A DNA stretch of 64,000 nucleotides from Candidatus Methanomethylophilaceae archaeon (lineage in GTDB: Archaea > Thermoplasmatota > Thermoplasmata > Methanomassiliicoccales > Methanomethylophilaceae): the NCBI GenBank assembly GCA_017524805.1, contig JAFXUX010000004.1, positions 1 to 64,000 of the forward strand, in the 5' to 3' direction. Of this stretch, positions 1 to 7,774 are shown in pieces. The position numbers and the translations under genes are program-made. Position 1 is the first letter of the stretch; each line of letters opens with the position of its first letter. The notes below the pieces were generated by a model. That model worked only from the letters and a program-made list of their open reading frames with translations. It was not told the origin of the DNA and ran no database searches.

Positions 1-807
1 CATCATCTTGCAGAGGGTCCACTGCCAGAAGTTCCACATCTGGTAGTCGGAGCCTTCTGCGGGCGCCAAAGCATCCGCGAAGGACCTGAAACCCTCATAA
101 TTCGTGTTAGCCTGCGGAACCGCACCGCTCACGGAAACCATCTTCCCGTCGGAGACGGAAGCCTCGTAGACGCCGATGCCCAGGTACGGGAACACGGACT
201 CGGAGCCCCCTGACGTCGCGGTGTGCGCGTACGCGACCATGCCGCCCACAATCGATCCGCCTGCGGAATAGCTCGGGGAGCTGGAAAGGTACAGATCATT
301 GCCGTCAGCCTTCCAGTACACCGCCGGCACTATCAACATCACATTGTAGTCCCCTGTGAATTCGGTTCCCTTGATCGTTCTGGAAAGATTATATGGATCA
401 AGGACGAAGGCCACGGTGCCGGCGGCCGTGTTCAGAAGTTTCTCCCCGTTATCCGCTTCCGGCCCGGCCTCTATATTGATTGCAGCATAAAAGGAGTTGA
501 AGGGGCCCATTCCCGTATCCTTGTCAAAGTTCCAGAACGAGGATATACCCTCCGATCCAGTCAGCATCGCGGTCATCATGCTGAGCGCAGATCCATTCTC
601 AGACACCTGCACTCTGGTAATCCGATTGTTTTCGTTGTCCGTGGTCAAGACGTACATGTAACTTTTTGGCTGAGGGATGTCGCCGCCCTTATCCGAAGGA
701 ACCTGGTCAGACGAGACCGAAGACCCTTCCGCGACGGCCACCCCTATGGCAAGAAGCACCAAAGCCGTCAGAATCGTCGCTATTGCCATGCAACTGCTTG
801 CTTTCAT
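1..807 (-). CDS. secreted surface protein, 5' part only
   Basis: Read on the minus strand from ATG at 807, the frame stays open to the left edge of the window (about 268 residues), so the 3' end is missing. The protein starts MKASSCMAIATILTALVLL, a short polar start followed by a hydrophobic segment, which is a plausible signal peptide. The rest has no further membrane segment and is rich in Ser, Thr, Gly and Tyr, as in archaeal cell-surface proteins. A G-rich stretch precedes the ATG. I recognise no catalytic motif. The visible end is aromatic (YQMWNFWQWTL), a sort of motif I associate with lineage-specific surface proteins of host-associated Methanomassiliicoccales, but that link is only an impression. 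Function unknown. Confidence 0.65.
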   Translation of the reverse strand, partial: MKASSCMAIATILTALVLLAIGVAVAEGSSVSSDQVPSDKGGDIPQPKSYMYVLTTDNENNRITRVQVSENGSALSMMTAMLTGSEGISSFWNFDKDTGMGPFNSFYAAINIEAGPEADNGEKLLNTAAGTVAFVLDPYNLSRTIKGTEFTGDYNVMLIVPAVYWKADGNDLYLSSSPSYSAGGSIVGGMVAYAHTATSGGSESVFPYLGIGVYEASVSDGKMVSVSGAVPQANTNYEGFRSFADALAPAEGSDYQMWNFWQWTLCKMM

Positions 808-1072
808 CAAACACACCCCCAAATGCTGGATTACCGGAATCCATATTCTGGGAAAATGTACGTGATATGCGCTAATATCTGTATCGGACACAGAATACAG
901 GGCCGAAAACCATACGATCTACGAGCCTATCTCGCATAGAGGCCGTCCGCTGAACCTAAATCAACCCGACATCGGAACCCTTAGCCTGGGCATCCGAACC
1001 GGCGGTTTGCGGCGCAGTTATATACTATAGAATCGCCATTCGCCCTTTGCGCGGAAGGAGTGCCGGGCCGCG
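808..1072. other. intergenic region, nothing recognised
   Basis: This stretch lies between the start of the surface-protein gene and the end of the HAD phosphatase gene. I see no tRNA, no convincing terminator and no small ORF with a ribosome binding site. It must hold the promoter of the surface-protein gene, but no clear TATA element stands out. Confidence 0.4.
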
Positions 1073-1840
1073 TCAGATGATTTTCGGTATGTCCGCCACC
1101 GAATTCAGGACGTAAGTCGGTTTGATGCCGGAACCATCCAAATCTTCTCTGGATGTCTCCCCGGTGAGAACCAATATCGATGCTATTCCGGCGCAGTCTG
1201 CCATCTACATGTCTGTGTAAAGGCGGTCGCCGACCATCACGGTCCCTTCCGGATCTACGCCCATCTCGCGGGCAGCCATGCTCAGCATCAGACCGCTGGG
1301 CTTGCCGATGACTGTAGCTTTGACGCAGCACATCTGCTCGAACAGCCTTATGAAAGGGCCGATATCGACATCGTAGGAATCCTCCGTGGGGCAGAGATCG
1401 TCGGGATGTGTGGCGATGAGCTCCGCTCCGCACTTGAGGAACCTGTAACCGGCGTTGATCTTATCGTAGGTGATGGTGCGGTCGAATGCGAGGAGGACTA
1501 TGTCGGGGTTTTCGAAATCAAGGATAAGCCCGGCTTCCTCCAGATCGGCGACAACCCCGGGAGATGCTATAGGATATACCTTCTTCCCCGGGCGCTCCGA
1601 CAGCAGGAAACGGATGGTGGCGACTGTGGATGTGAGAACATTCTCCATCCCGACGTCGAACCCCATGGACAGAAGCTTGTCCAGATAATGTCTCCTGGGA
1701 TATGCGGAATTGTTCGTGAGGAACACGAAAGGGATGCCCTTGGAGCGGAGGCAAGAGATGAAGGCGTCCGCCCCGTCTATCTTGTTCCCGCCTTTGTAGA
1801 CGGTCCCGTCCATGTCTATCATGAACCCGGAGAATCTCAT
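1073..1840 (-). CDS. HAD-IIA (NagD-like) phosphatase with in-frame UAG, probable pyrrolysine protein
   Basis: Predicted sugar- or nucleotide-phosphate phosphatase of the haloacid dehalogenase superfamily, subclass IIA. Visible motifs: DxD motif I (MIDMDGTVYKG, D9 and D11), motif II (LTNNS), motif III lysine (VIGKPSG) and motif IV (GDRLYTD). The frame meets a TAG at 1205-1207 (codon 212), directly after GDRLYTDM. It then continues without interruption into MADCAGIASILVLTGET and ends at TGA 1073-1075. The continuation is the normal C-terminal part of this family (AGxxxILVLTGET), so the full product is 255 residues, a usual length, against 211 if TAG stopped translation. No other gene here ends in TAG. 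I infer that UAG is read as pyrrolysine. The ATG overlaps the udg stop (ATGA), making it the last gene of carS-pyrE-udg-HAD. Alternatives are a real truncation or a base error. Confidence 0.85.
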
Positions 1841-2367
1841 CTCAGCTCTCCCGCGACGATCTCCATCGTCCTCTCCAGCTCCCGGCGCAGCTCCCTGTTG
1901 TAGATTGTGGCCGCGGGATGGTATGCGGGCAGGAACCTTATGCGCCTGCCGCGGACTTCGATGCTGGACATGACGTTGACGACGGAACCCATCGGGCCTT
2001 CGTATCCCATCAGATCCCTGCAGGCCGATTTTCCAAGGCCGACCACAAGATTGGCGCCCTCCAGCTCGGATTCCAGGAACGGACGGCAGGCAGCCATCTC
2101 GTCCGGCATCGGATCCCTGTTGGACGGCGGCCTGCACTTGACCGTGTTGGTTATCAGAACGTCCGCGCGGCTGAATCCGGCCTTCTCCATCATCGAAGAA
2201 AGAACTTTCCCGGAGCGCCCCACGAAAGGCCTTCCTTCGCGGTCCTCGCTCTCCCCCGGGGCCTCCCCGACGAACACTATCCCGGAATCCGGGTTCCCGT
2301 CTGGGAGCACGATCTTGGTGCGCCCGGCGCATAGGCCGCACAGCGAACAATCCGGGTCGGGCCTCAT
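1837..2367 (-). CDS. udg: uracil-DNA glycosylase, family 4 (Fe-S)
   Basis: Removes uracil arising from cytosine deamination, starting base-excision repair. The 176-residue protein shows the family signature: GEAPGESED near residue 33, the HPAA motif near the C-terminus and CRPPSNRDP in the middle. Cysteines near the N-terminus (CSLCGLC) and the pair VKC/AAC flanking the CRPP segment fit the four ligands of the [4Fe-4S] cluster typical of family 4. Its ATG overlaps the pyrE stop (ATGA) and its stop overlaps the ATG of the phosphatase, so it is translationally coupled inside a four-gene operon. The start is fixed by this overlap and by the N-terminal cysteine motif. Confidence 0.92.
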   Translation of the reverse strand: MRPDPDCSLCGLCAGRTKIVLPDGNPDSGIVFVGEAPGESEDREGRPFVGRSGKVLSSMMEKAGFSRADVLITNTVKCRPPSNRDPMPDEMAACRPFLESELEGANLVVGLGKSACRDLMGYEGPMGSVVNVMSSIEVRGRRIRFLPAYHPAATIYNRELRRELERTMEIVAGELR

Positions 2368-2897
2368 CTGCTTCCGCCCACAAGCTCGGATGCCCTGACG
2401 AGAGGGTGGAAATCGACGCCGATGTCGGCCAGATTCTCTCTCCCGCCCCCCTCGCGGTCGATGACGGAGATCACGTCGGTCACTGAGGCTCCCGCCTCGC
2501 GAAGGGTCTGGATCGCTTTTACGCTGGAACCTGCGGTGGTGATCACGTCCTCGACCACCAGAACTTTGTCCCCGGCTTCCAGATCGCCCTCTATCAGCTT
2601 GCCGGTGCCGTGGTCCTTCTTCTCCTTCCTGATCATGACGTAAGGTATCCCGGTGGCCAGAGAAAGGGCCGCGGCCAATGGCACGGATCCGAGCACAACG
2701 CCGGCGATCCTGTCCGGGCGGATGTTGAGGTCCTGCATCTTGATCGCCATCAGCTGGGAGATCAGATAAAGCACCCTGGGATTGGTGCTGGCTTTCTTGA
2801 TGTCGATATAATAGCTGCTCTTGGCTCCGGAGGCCAGGGTGAAATCCCCGAACTGGAGCGCGCCGCAGTCCTTCAGCGCTTGGGTGAGTTCGCTCAT
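2364..2897 (-). CDS. pyrE: orotate phosphoribosyltransferase
   Basis: Joins orotate to PRPP to give orotidine monophosphate in pyrimidine synthesis (cytoplasmic). The 177-residue product carries the PRPP-binding loop VLVVEDVITTAGSS near residue 120 and the conserved N-terminal SGAKSSYYIDIK with the substrate-binding lysine. The frame is open far upstream, but ATG at 2897 is chosen because GGTGA, overlapping the carS stop, sits at good spacing before it. The length also matches short archaeal PyrE. It lies 5 bases after carS and overlaps udg by four bases. Confidence 0.93.
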   Translation of the reverse strand: MSELTQALKDCGALQFGDFTLASGAKSSYYIDIKKASTNPRVLYLISQLMAIKMQDLNIRPDRIAGVVLGSVPLAAALSLATGIPYVMIRKEKKDHGTGKLIEGDLEAGDKVLVVEDVITTAGSSVKAIQTLREAGASVTDVISVIDREGGGRENLADIGVDFHPLVRASELVGGSR

Positions 2898-2902
2898 GAG
2901 TG

Positions 2903-3475
2903 TCACCAAGGTTCTTTTTTGAGGCCCATCCTGTAGCCGATTATGTTCACGATGCGGTGTATCGCAAACATCAGCGCGATTATGAAGATCAGCGCGGCGA
3001 TGTGCCATCCTTCTATGTATGTGGAATAGACCCAATCGTAATTGAAAAGAGCGGTCAGAAGAAATGCTCCGATGACGAAGTCGTATTGGTCCAATATGGG
3101 CGCTTTCTGGCCTCTCTCCATCCCGAGCCTCCTTTTGATGAATGCTCCGCAGAGATCCCCGAGGACAGCCCCGAAGGCCAGGCAGGCAATGACTCTGATG
3201 TTGCCCCAGAATTCTCCGTATCCCCAGGTCCCGCTGGGATCCCAGAGGCAGGAGATTCCGATGATGATCAGACCCAACGCTATTCCAGAAAAGGCTCCGC
3301 CGAAGAATCCCCTCCATGACTTCCCGTCGCCGAAGATCCTTTTTCCTTTCCATGTCCTGCCGAAATCCATCTTGGTCCCGCCTCCGAACACCACGGCGGC
3401 CGAATTGGGGATCATAGCGGGCAGGAACAGCAGAAGGCCGACTATCATGATGGTCAAAAGCTCTGTCGCGTCCAT
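2903..3475 (-). CDS. carS: CDP-archaeol synthase
   Basis: Integral membrane enzyme that activates unsaturated archaetidic acid (digeranylgeranylglyceryl phosphate) with CTP to CDP-archaeol, the precursor of polar archaeal lipids. The 190-residue protein has about five hydrophobic segments. It also has the hallmark motifs RIFGDGKSWRGF near residue 47 and GDLCGAFIKRRLG followed by PILDQ near residues 105-128. First gene of the operon carS-pyrE-udg-HAD. A TATA-like element lies about 30 bases before the ATG. Other lipid genes (prenyl synthase, two reductases, UppS) are nearby but in separate transcription units. Confidence 0.92.
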   Translation of the reverse strand: MDATELLTIMIVGLLLFLPAMIPNSAAVVFGGGTKMDFGRTWKGKRIFGDGKSWRGFFGGAFSGIALGLIIIGISCLWDPSGTWGYGEFWGNIRVIACLAFGAVLGDLCGAFIKRRLGMERGQKAPILDQYDFVIGAFLLTALFNYDWVYSTYIEGWHIAALIFIIALMFAIHRIVNIIGYRMGLKKEPW

Positions 3476-3504
3476 CGGCTTACCGTCCGCACGTATGGCT
3501 TGAA

Positions 3505-3513
3505 GGCTTTAAC
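3505..3513 (-). promoter_or_regulatory. TATA-like element for carS
   Basis: GTTAAAGCC on the minus strand, 30-38 bases before the carS ATG, a spacing compatible with a very short leader. Weak match. Confidence 0.3.
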
Positions 3514-3600
3514 GTTTTCCGAGGGAAACCTGCTGGACATCGGATACGAGGCCGGAATGCCCTATCAAAGGAAAAACCAGGGTGCTGCCTGGAGCCGGTC

Positions 3601-3614
3601 AAAAGTTATCTATG
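3601..3614 (+). promoter_or_regulatory. TATA-like element for nob1
   Basis: AAAAGTTATCTATG ends about 20 bases before the chosen nob1 ATG (3635), and no Shine-Dalgarno is visible. This fits a leaderless transcript starting at or near the ATG and supports that start over the longer open frame upstream. Confidence 0.4.
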
Positions 3615-3634
3615 CGCCATGCATCCCAAAGAGC

Positions 3635-4099
3635 ATGATAGTCTTGGACAGCTCCGCATTCTTCTCCATGGACGGGCTCCCGGAGGAGGCCCATGTGTGT
3701 CCCTCAGGGGTCATAAGAGAGCTGGAGAAATACGGAGACCCTCGCCTCGCCCTCTGGGGGGACATGGTGAACGTCATGGACTGCTCCAAGGAATCCCTCT
3801 CCAAGGTCTCGGAGGCGGCGAAGAAAACCGGGGATCTGGGGAGGCTGTCGCCGGTGGACCTGACCGTGCTGGCTCTGGCGCTGGACGTCGGCGGGACGGT
3901 ATGGTCCGACGATTATTCGATACAGAACGTGGCGGCCGCCATGGGCATAGGATATCGCGCGGTGGGCATGGCCGGGATAAAGAAGAAGGCCAAATGGCAC
4001 TACAGATGCGTCGGATGCGGGAAATGGTACGGCGAGAAGCTCCCGGACTGCCCGATCTGCGGATCGGAGATGAAGCCTTACAGGCACCGCGGCAGATGA
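3635..4099 (+). CDS. nob1: archaeal Nob1 endonuclease (PIN domain plus zinc ribbon)
   Basis: Endoribonuclease that trims the 3' end of 16S rRNA in the pre-40S-like particle. The 154-residue protein starts MIVLDSSAFF, the first acidic strand of a PIN domain. Further acidic residues of the active site lie around LSPVDLTVLALAL and WSDDYSIQN. A C-terminal zinc ribbon has the pattern CVGCG...CPICG. The open frame extends 45 codons upstream, but PIN proteins of this family begin at this methionine and a TATA element sits just upstream. The gene converges on the geranylgeranyl reductase gene with a two-base gap between stops. Confidence 0.9.
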   Translation: MIVLDSSAFFSMDGLPEEAHVCPSGVIRELEKYGDPRLALWGDMVNVMDCSKESLSKVSEAAKKTGDLGRLSPVDLTVLALALDVGGTVWSDDYSIQNVAAAMGIGYRAVGMAGIKKKAKWHYRCVGCGKWYGEKLPDCPICGSEMKPYRHRGR

Positions 4100-4101
4100 C
4101 C

Positions 4102-5196
4102 TCAAGGGAAGAGGCTCTTGCACCTGATCAGGTTGTTCAGACGCCTCTTGCCGAGAAGGGACATGCACAGAGCGGTGCTCCTCTCCGACCTGAACGCGAA
4201 CATATCGGCCAGCTTCTTGTTGAAAGCGGCGGTCTTGAGGGGTTTGTACATGATCTCCCTCCACTGCGTCTCGTAATCCTGCAGAGGCTGCGACGATCTC
4301 ACGTTCTCCGCGGCCACGTTGCCCGCTATGCGGCCGGCTATCATCGCCAGAGGTATCCCTCCGCCGTTAACCGAAATCACCTGACCGGCGGAATCTCCGA
4401 CGAGCATGCCGTTCCCAGACACGGTAGCTGGGATGGGGCCCTCGCTGGGCACGAATTTGCCGCAGACCCTGCTGTGCTCTTGGAACCCGCGTTTGGCGGC
4501 GAACCTGTCGAAATAATCGGTGACCTTCTCCTGGGAGAACCTCGGGGAGCATCCGACGCCGACGTTGGCGCGGCCGTCCTTGGGTATTATCCAGCTGTAG
4601 GCTCCGGGAGCGATGTCCCCGAAATACATGACCAGATAGGGCTCGAAATCCCCTTTCACCTGGGCGGTGACCGCCGGATAGGGGTTGTGGTTGCAGCTTA
4701 AGCCTAGGCTCCTCGCCACGCGGGACCCGGGGCCGTCGGCTCCGATGATCACCTTGTATGCGATGTCGCCGTCGGAAGTCTTCGCCACGCCGTCCTCTAT
4801 GCCCTCGAAACCGCAGCGCATAGCCAATTCCGCGCCCTCCTTGACCGCGCGGTCGGCGAGATGCTTATCGAATGCGTCCCTGTCTACGGTGTAACCGGGC
4901 ATGTCCAAGGTCGTGACCTTGTCTTTGGGGTCTACGAGCTTTATCCCCAATGTCTCCCTGCATTTGAGCCTGGAAGGTATGTCGAAAAGCGAATCCTCGT
5001 CCTTCAGGGACGGGAACATGTTGACGATCTCCCCGTTGGAAGGCATGTACTCCCCGCATCTAACTGGAATGCCCACCCGGGAGCGCCTCTCTATCATCAT
5101 GACTTTGGCGCCGCCCATCGCAGCGTATGCCGCGGCGGTGCTCCCAGCGGGGCCGGAGCCCACGACCAAAACATCCACCACAGTCTTCTCCGCCAT
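4102..5196 (-). CDS. geranylgeranyl reductase family flavoprotein
   Basis: FAD-dependent reductase, most likely digeranylgeranylglycerophospholipid reductase, which saturates the isoprenoid chains of membrane lipids. The 364-residue protein opens with the dinucleotide-binding motif VLVVGSGPAGSTAA. It has RCGEYMP (family cysteine motif) near residue 48, GADGPGSRVA near residue 153 and the second FAD motif MLVGDSAGQV near residue 285. GTG at 5205 overlaps the prenyl synthase stop, but ATG at 5196 is preferred because AGGTGA sits five bases before it. Second gene of a two-gene lipid operon with the prenyl synthase. Confidence 0.88.
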   Translation of the reverse strand: MAEKTVVDVLVVGSGPAGSTAAAYAAMGGAKVMMIERRSRVGIPVRCGEYMPSNGEIVNMFPSLKDEDSLFDIPSRLKCRETLGIKLVDPKDKVTTLDMPGYTVDRDAFDKHLADRAVKEGAELAMRCGFEGIEDGVAKTSDGDIAYKVIIGADGPGSRVARSLGLSCNHNPYPAVTAQVKGDFEPYLVMYFGDIAPGAYSWIIPKDGRANVGVGCSPRFSQEKVTDYFDRFAAKRGFQEHSRVCGKFVPSEGPIPATVSGNGMLVGDSAGQVISVNGGGIPLAMIAGRIAGNVAAENVRSSQPLQDYETQWREIMYKPLKTAAFNKKLADMFAFRSERSTALCMSLLGKRRLNNLIRCKSLFP

Positions 5197-5201
5197 CGGA
5201 A

Positions 5202-6179
5202 TCACCTGTCGCGGCTGACCACATAGGTGGCAAGATCGATCAGAGACCTCTTATAGACGGAATCTTCAAGATGATCGAGGATCGACAGCGCGTTCTCCAC
5301 CACCTTCTCAGCCTTCCTGAAGCATCTGTGCACGGAATCGGTCATAGAGATGAGGTCCAGAGCTCTGCTGACATGCTCGCGGGATATCTCGGGCTCTTCG
5401 AAGAGGGCTTTGATCTCGCCGCCATATTTGGGGTCCTGCATCGCATAGATCAGAGGCAGCGTCGGCTTGCCTTCCAGCAGATCGGTCCCGACGGCTTTGC
5501 CCATGTTTTTGGGGTCTCCGGTCACATCCAGGACGTCATCAACGATCTGGAACGCGAGTCCGACCTCGTAGGCGAACTCCCCGAGGGCGCTCACGGCGTC
5601 GTCATTCCCGCCGGCAACGAAAGCTCCGGACATGGCGCAGGCCTTGAAAAGCTTCGCAGTCTTCCCGGAGATTATCTCCATGTAATCCTCTTCGGTGACG
5701 TTCGACGCGTGCTCGTTGTCCTTCTGGATGAACTCCCCCGCGCCCATAGCGCCGGAAGCTTCCGCGATGTACTCCACGACCTGCGGCGGGACCCCGGAAA
5801 GAAGGCGGAATCCGACGGTGAACATGCAGTCGCCCGCGACTATTGCCTTGGTCAGAGAGTATTGTTTGTGCAGAGTCTTGCGCCCGCGCCTGATCTCGCC
5901 CTGATCGTTGATGTCGTCGTGGATCAGCGTGGCGCTGTGGATTATCTCGAAGGCGGAACCGATGCTGATCGAGACGTCCGGCTTCTCTCCGCCGCATGCC
6001 AGATAAGAAAGGATGCAGAAAGAGGGCCTCAGCCTTTTGCCTCCGGACATCACGACATAGCGGCACATCTCGGTGAGCTCGGCATTCTCGAAGCTGAGGT
6101 ATTCCTCCATCAGCCTCTCGCAAGAAGCGAGTTCATTGTCTATGCACGAATGCCAAGGCTCTGCCATCGAATCCCACAT
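5202..6179 (-). CDS. idsA: geranylgeranyl/polyprenyl diphosphate synthase
   Basis: Trans-prenyltransferase that condenses isopentenyl diphosphate with allylic diphosphates to make the C20 (or longer) precursor of archaeal lipids. The 325-residue protein has the first aspartate-rich motif LIHDDIND near residue 90, the second motif QIVDDVLD near residue 215, and GGKRLRP near residue 47. ATG at 6179 is taken; another methionine codon is at 6167. The stop is followed after five bases by the reductase ATG, so product and next enzyme are co-expressed. Chain length cannot be told safely from the sequence. Confidence 0.9.
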   Translation of the reverse strand: MWDSMAEPWHSCIDNELASCERLMEEYLSFENAELTEMCRYVVMSGGKRLRPSFCILSYLACGGEKPDVSISIGSAFEIIHSATLIHDDINDQGEIRRGRKTLHKQYSLTKAIVAGDCMFTVGFRLLSGVPPQVVEYIAEASGAMGAGEFIQKDNEHASNVTEEDYMEIISGKTAKLFKACAMSGAFVAGGNDDAVSALGEFAYEVGLAFQIVDDVLDVTGDPKNMGKAVGTDLLEGKPTLPLIYAMQDPKYGGEIKALFEEPEISREHVSRALDLISMTDSVHRCFRKAEKVVENALSILDHLEDSVYKRSLIDLATYVVSRDR

Positions 6180-6240
6180 CAACAGACACTACTTAACCAT
6201 TGGCACTATTCAGGCCTTCCGCGCGGCCATATGCGCCCAA

Positions 6241-6267
6241 CAAAAAGAAAACCCTCCCGAAGGAGGG
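6241..6267 (-). terminator. hairpin and T-tract after fpoN
   Basis: On the minus strand CCCTCCTTCGGGAGGG forms a 6-bp stem with a stable TTCG-type loop (6252-6267) and is followed by TTTTCTTTTTG. It lies 22 bases after the fpoN stop and marks the 3' end of the fpo operon. Confidence 0.7.
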
Positions 6268-6289
6268 CTAAAAGGTTTTGCTTCGGGCC

Positions 6290-7774
6290 TCAGCGGAGAA
6301 GCAGCGTCTGAGCCGCAGTCTCACAGAAGTCGAAGATGAGCTGGGGGTAGACACCGAGGACGATGACCGCGATTATGCAGATCAGGATGCCGACGGTGAA
6401 TGCGGCAGGTACCTTGACCCTGTCGGAGCTGTCTCCCTTCTCCACGTACATGGCCTTGACGACCCTTGCGTAGTAGTACAGGGAGATGGCGGAGTTCAGG
6501 ATGGCGATGAATGCCAGCCAGATCCACTGGGACTCGAGTCCTGCTGAAGTTCCCATCGTGGACGAGAACAGGAAGAACTTCGAGGTGAATCCTGCGAGAG
6601 GCGGGATTCCTGCCAGCGAGAACAGGAACAGCATCATAGCCGCGGCCATGAGGGGAGCCCTCTTGGAGAGTCCTCTGTAGTCGGAGATCTTCTCGCCGAT
6701 TCCGGCGCAGATCAGCGCGCCGACGACGAGGAATGCTCCTCCCTTCATGAACACGTGGGTGAACATGTGGAACAGGCCTGCGCTGAGGGCGTACTCGGAC
6801 ATGACTGCCATCACGATCAGGATGTAACCTGCCTGGGCGATGGAAGAGTATGCGAGCATCCTCTTGATGTTGTTCTGGGCGATGGCCACGATGTTTCCTA
6901 CGGTCATGGTGATGGCCGCGATTATCGCGAAGAAGTACTGGACCTCAGGCCCGGCGATCTCCGCGCACGCGGTTCCGGCCACGAACATGATCAGGAAGAT
7001 CTGGAAGAAGACGCTCAGACCCATCTTCTTGGATCCCGTTGCCAGGAACAGGGAGACAGGGGTGGCGGCCCCTTCGTACACGTCGGGAGCCCACATGTGG
7101 AACGGCACGGCTGCGATCTTGAATCCGTATCCTGCGACCATCGAGATGAGAGCCACAGCGAATGCTAGGCTGATCCCGCCGATCTCGGTGGAGCTGGCGA
7201 TCGCGGCGATGTTGGTCGTTCCGGTGAGCCCATAGAGCATGGAGATACCGTAAAGGGTCAGAGCAGTGGACATCCCACCGATGATGACGTACTTCACGGC
7301 GGCTTCGGCCGCTCTGGAGTCGTTCCTCTTCATGGACACTGCCGCGTATGAGGAGATGCTGGTGAGCTCGACTCCGACGAAGATCATCATCAGATCGGAG
7401 GACTCCGCGACGAACATCATACCCATCGTGGCGGCCATCAGCAGGGCGTAGTACGCACCGGTGTTGAACCTGGTGGTCTCGGTGCTGGCGTTGGAGACCA
7501 GCACCGCCAGGAACAGTACGATCTGGAACAGCAGGATCATCAGGCCAGAGTACGCGTTGTAACTGACCATTCCGAGGGTCTGCCCGACGTAACCGTCCGT
7601 CAGCATGAAGAGGTTCAGGAACAGCGAAATGACGACCATCACGAGGGAGAAGGCCCAGGTTACGGTGCGCTTCTTCCCGAGAAGGTTGATTCCGGGCACC
7701 AGAAGCACCGCGATCATCAGGATGATCATAGGCGCGACCGCTGTGAAATCTCCGAATATACCAGTGAAATCCAT
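6290..7774 (-). CDS. fpoN: Fpo-like complex subunit N (NuoN-type proton channel)
   Basis: Antiporter-like membrane subunit of the F420H2-dehydrogenase-like (Fpo) complex, a proton pump related to complex I. The 494-residue protein has about 14 hydrophobic segments and conserved NuoN features such as KRMLAYSSIAQAGY near residue 300 and FHMWAPDVYEGAATP near residue 225. The ATG overlaps the fpoM stop (TGATG). It is the last gene of the operon and is followed by the terminator. No fpoO or fpoF follows, unlike the Methanosarcina operon. Confidence 0.93.
   Translation of the reverse strand: MDFTGIFGDFTAVAPMIILMIAVLLVPGINLLGKKRTVTWAFSLVMVVISLFLNLFMLTDGYVGQTLGMVSYNAYSGLMILLFQIVLFLAVLVSNASTETTRFNTGAYYALLMAATMGMMFVAESSDLMMIFVGVELTSISSYAAVSMKRNDSRAAEAAVKYVIIGGMSTALTLYGISMLYGLTGTTNIAAIASSTEIGGISLAFAVALISMVAGYGFKIAAVPFHMWAPDVYEGAATPVSLFLATGSKKMGLSVFFQIFLIMFVAGTACAEIAGPEVQYFFAIIAAITMTVGNIVAIAQNNIKRMLAYSSIAQAGYILIVMAVMSEYALSAGLFHMFTHVFMKGGAFLVVGALICAGIGEKISDYRGLSKRAPLMAAAMMLFLFSLAGIPPLAGFTSKFFLFSSTMGTSAGLESQWIWLAFIAILNSAISLYYYARVVKAMYVEKGDSSDRVKVPAAFTVGILICIIAVIVLGVYPQLIFDFCETAAQTLLLR

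Noticed and set aside
940-1020. GTTCGG sequence resembling a tRNA T-arm
   Set aside because: No matching acceptor or anticodon stem.
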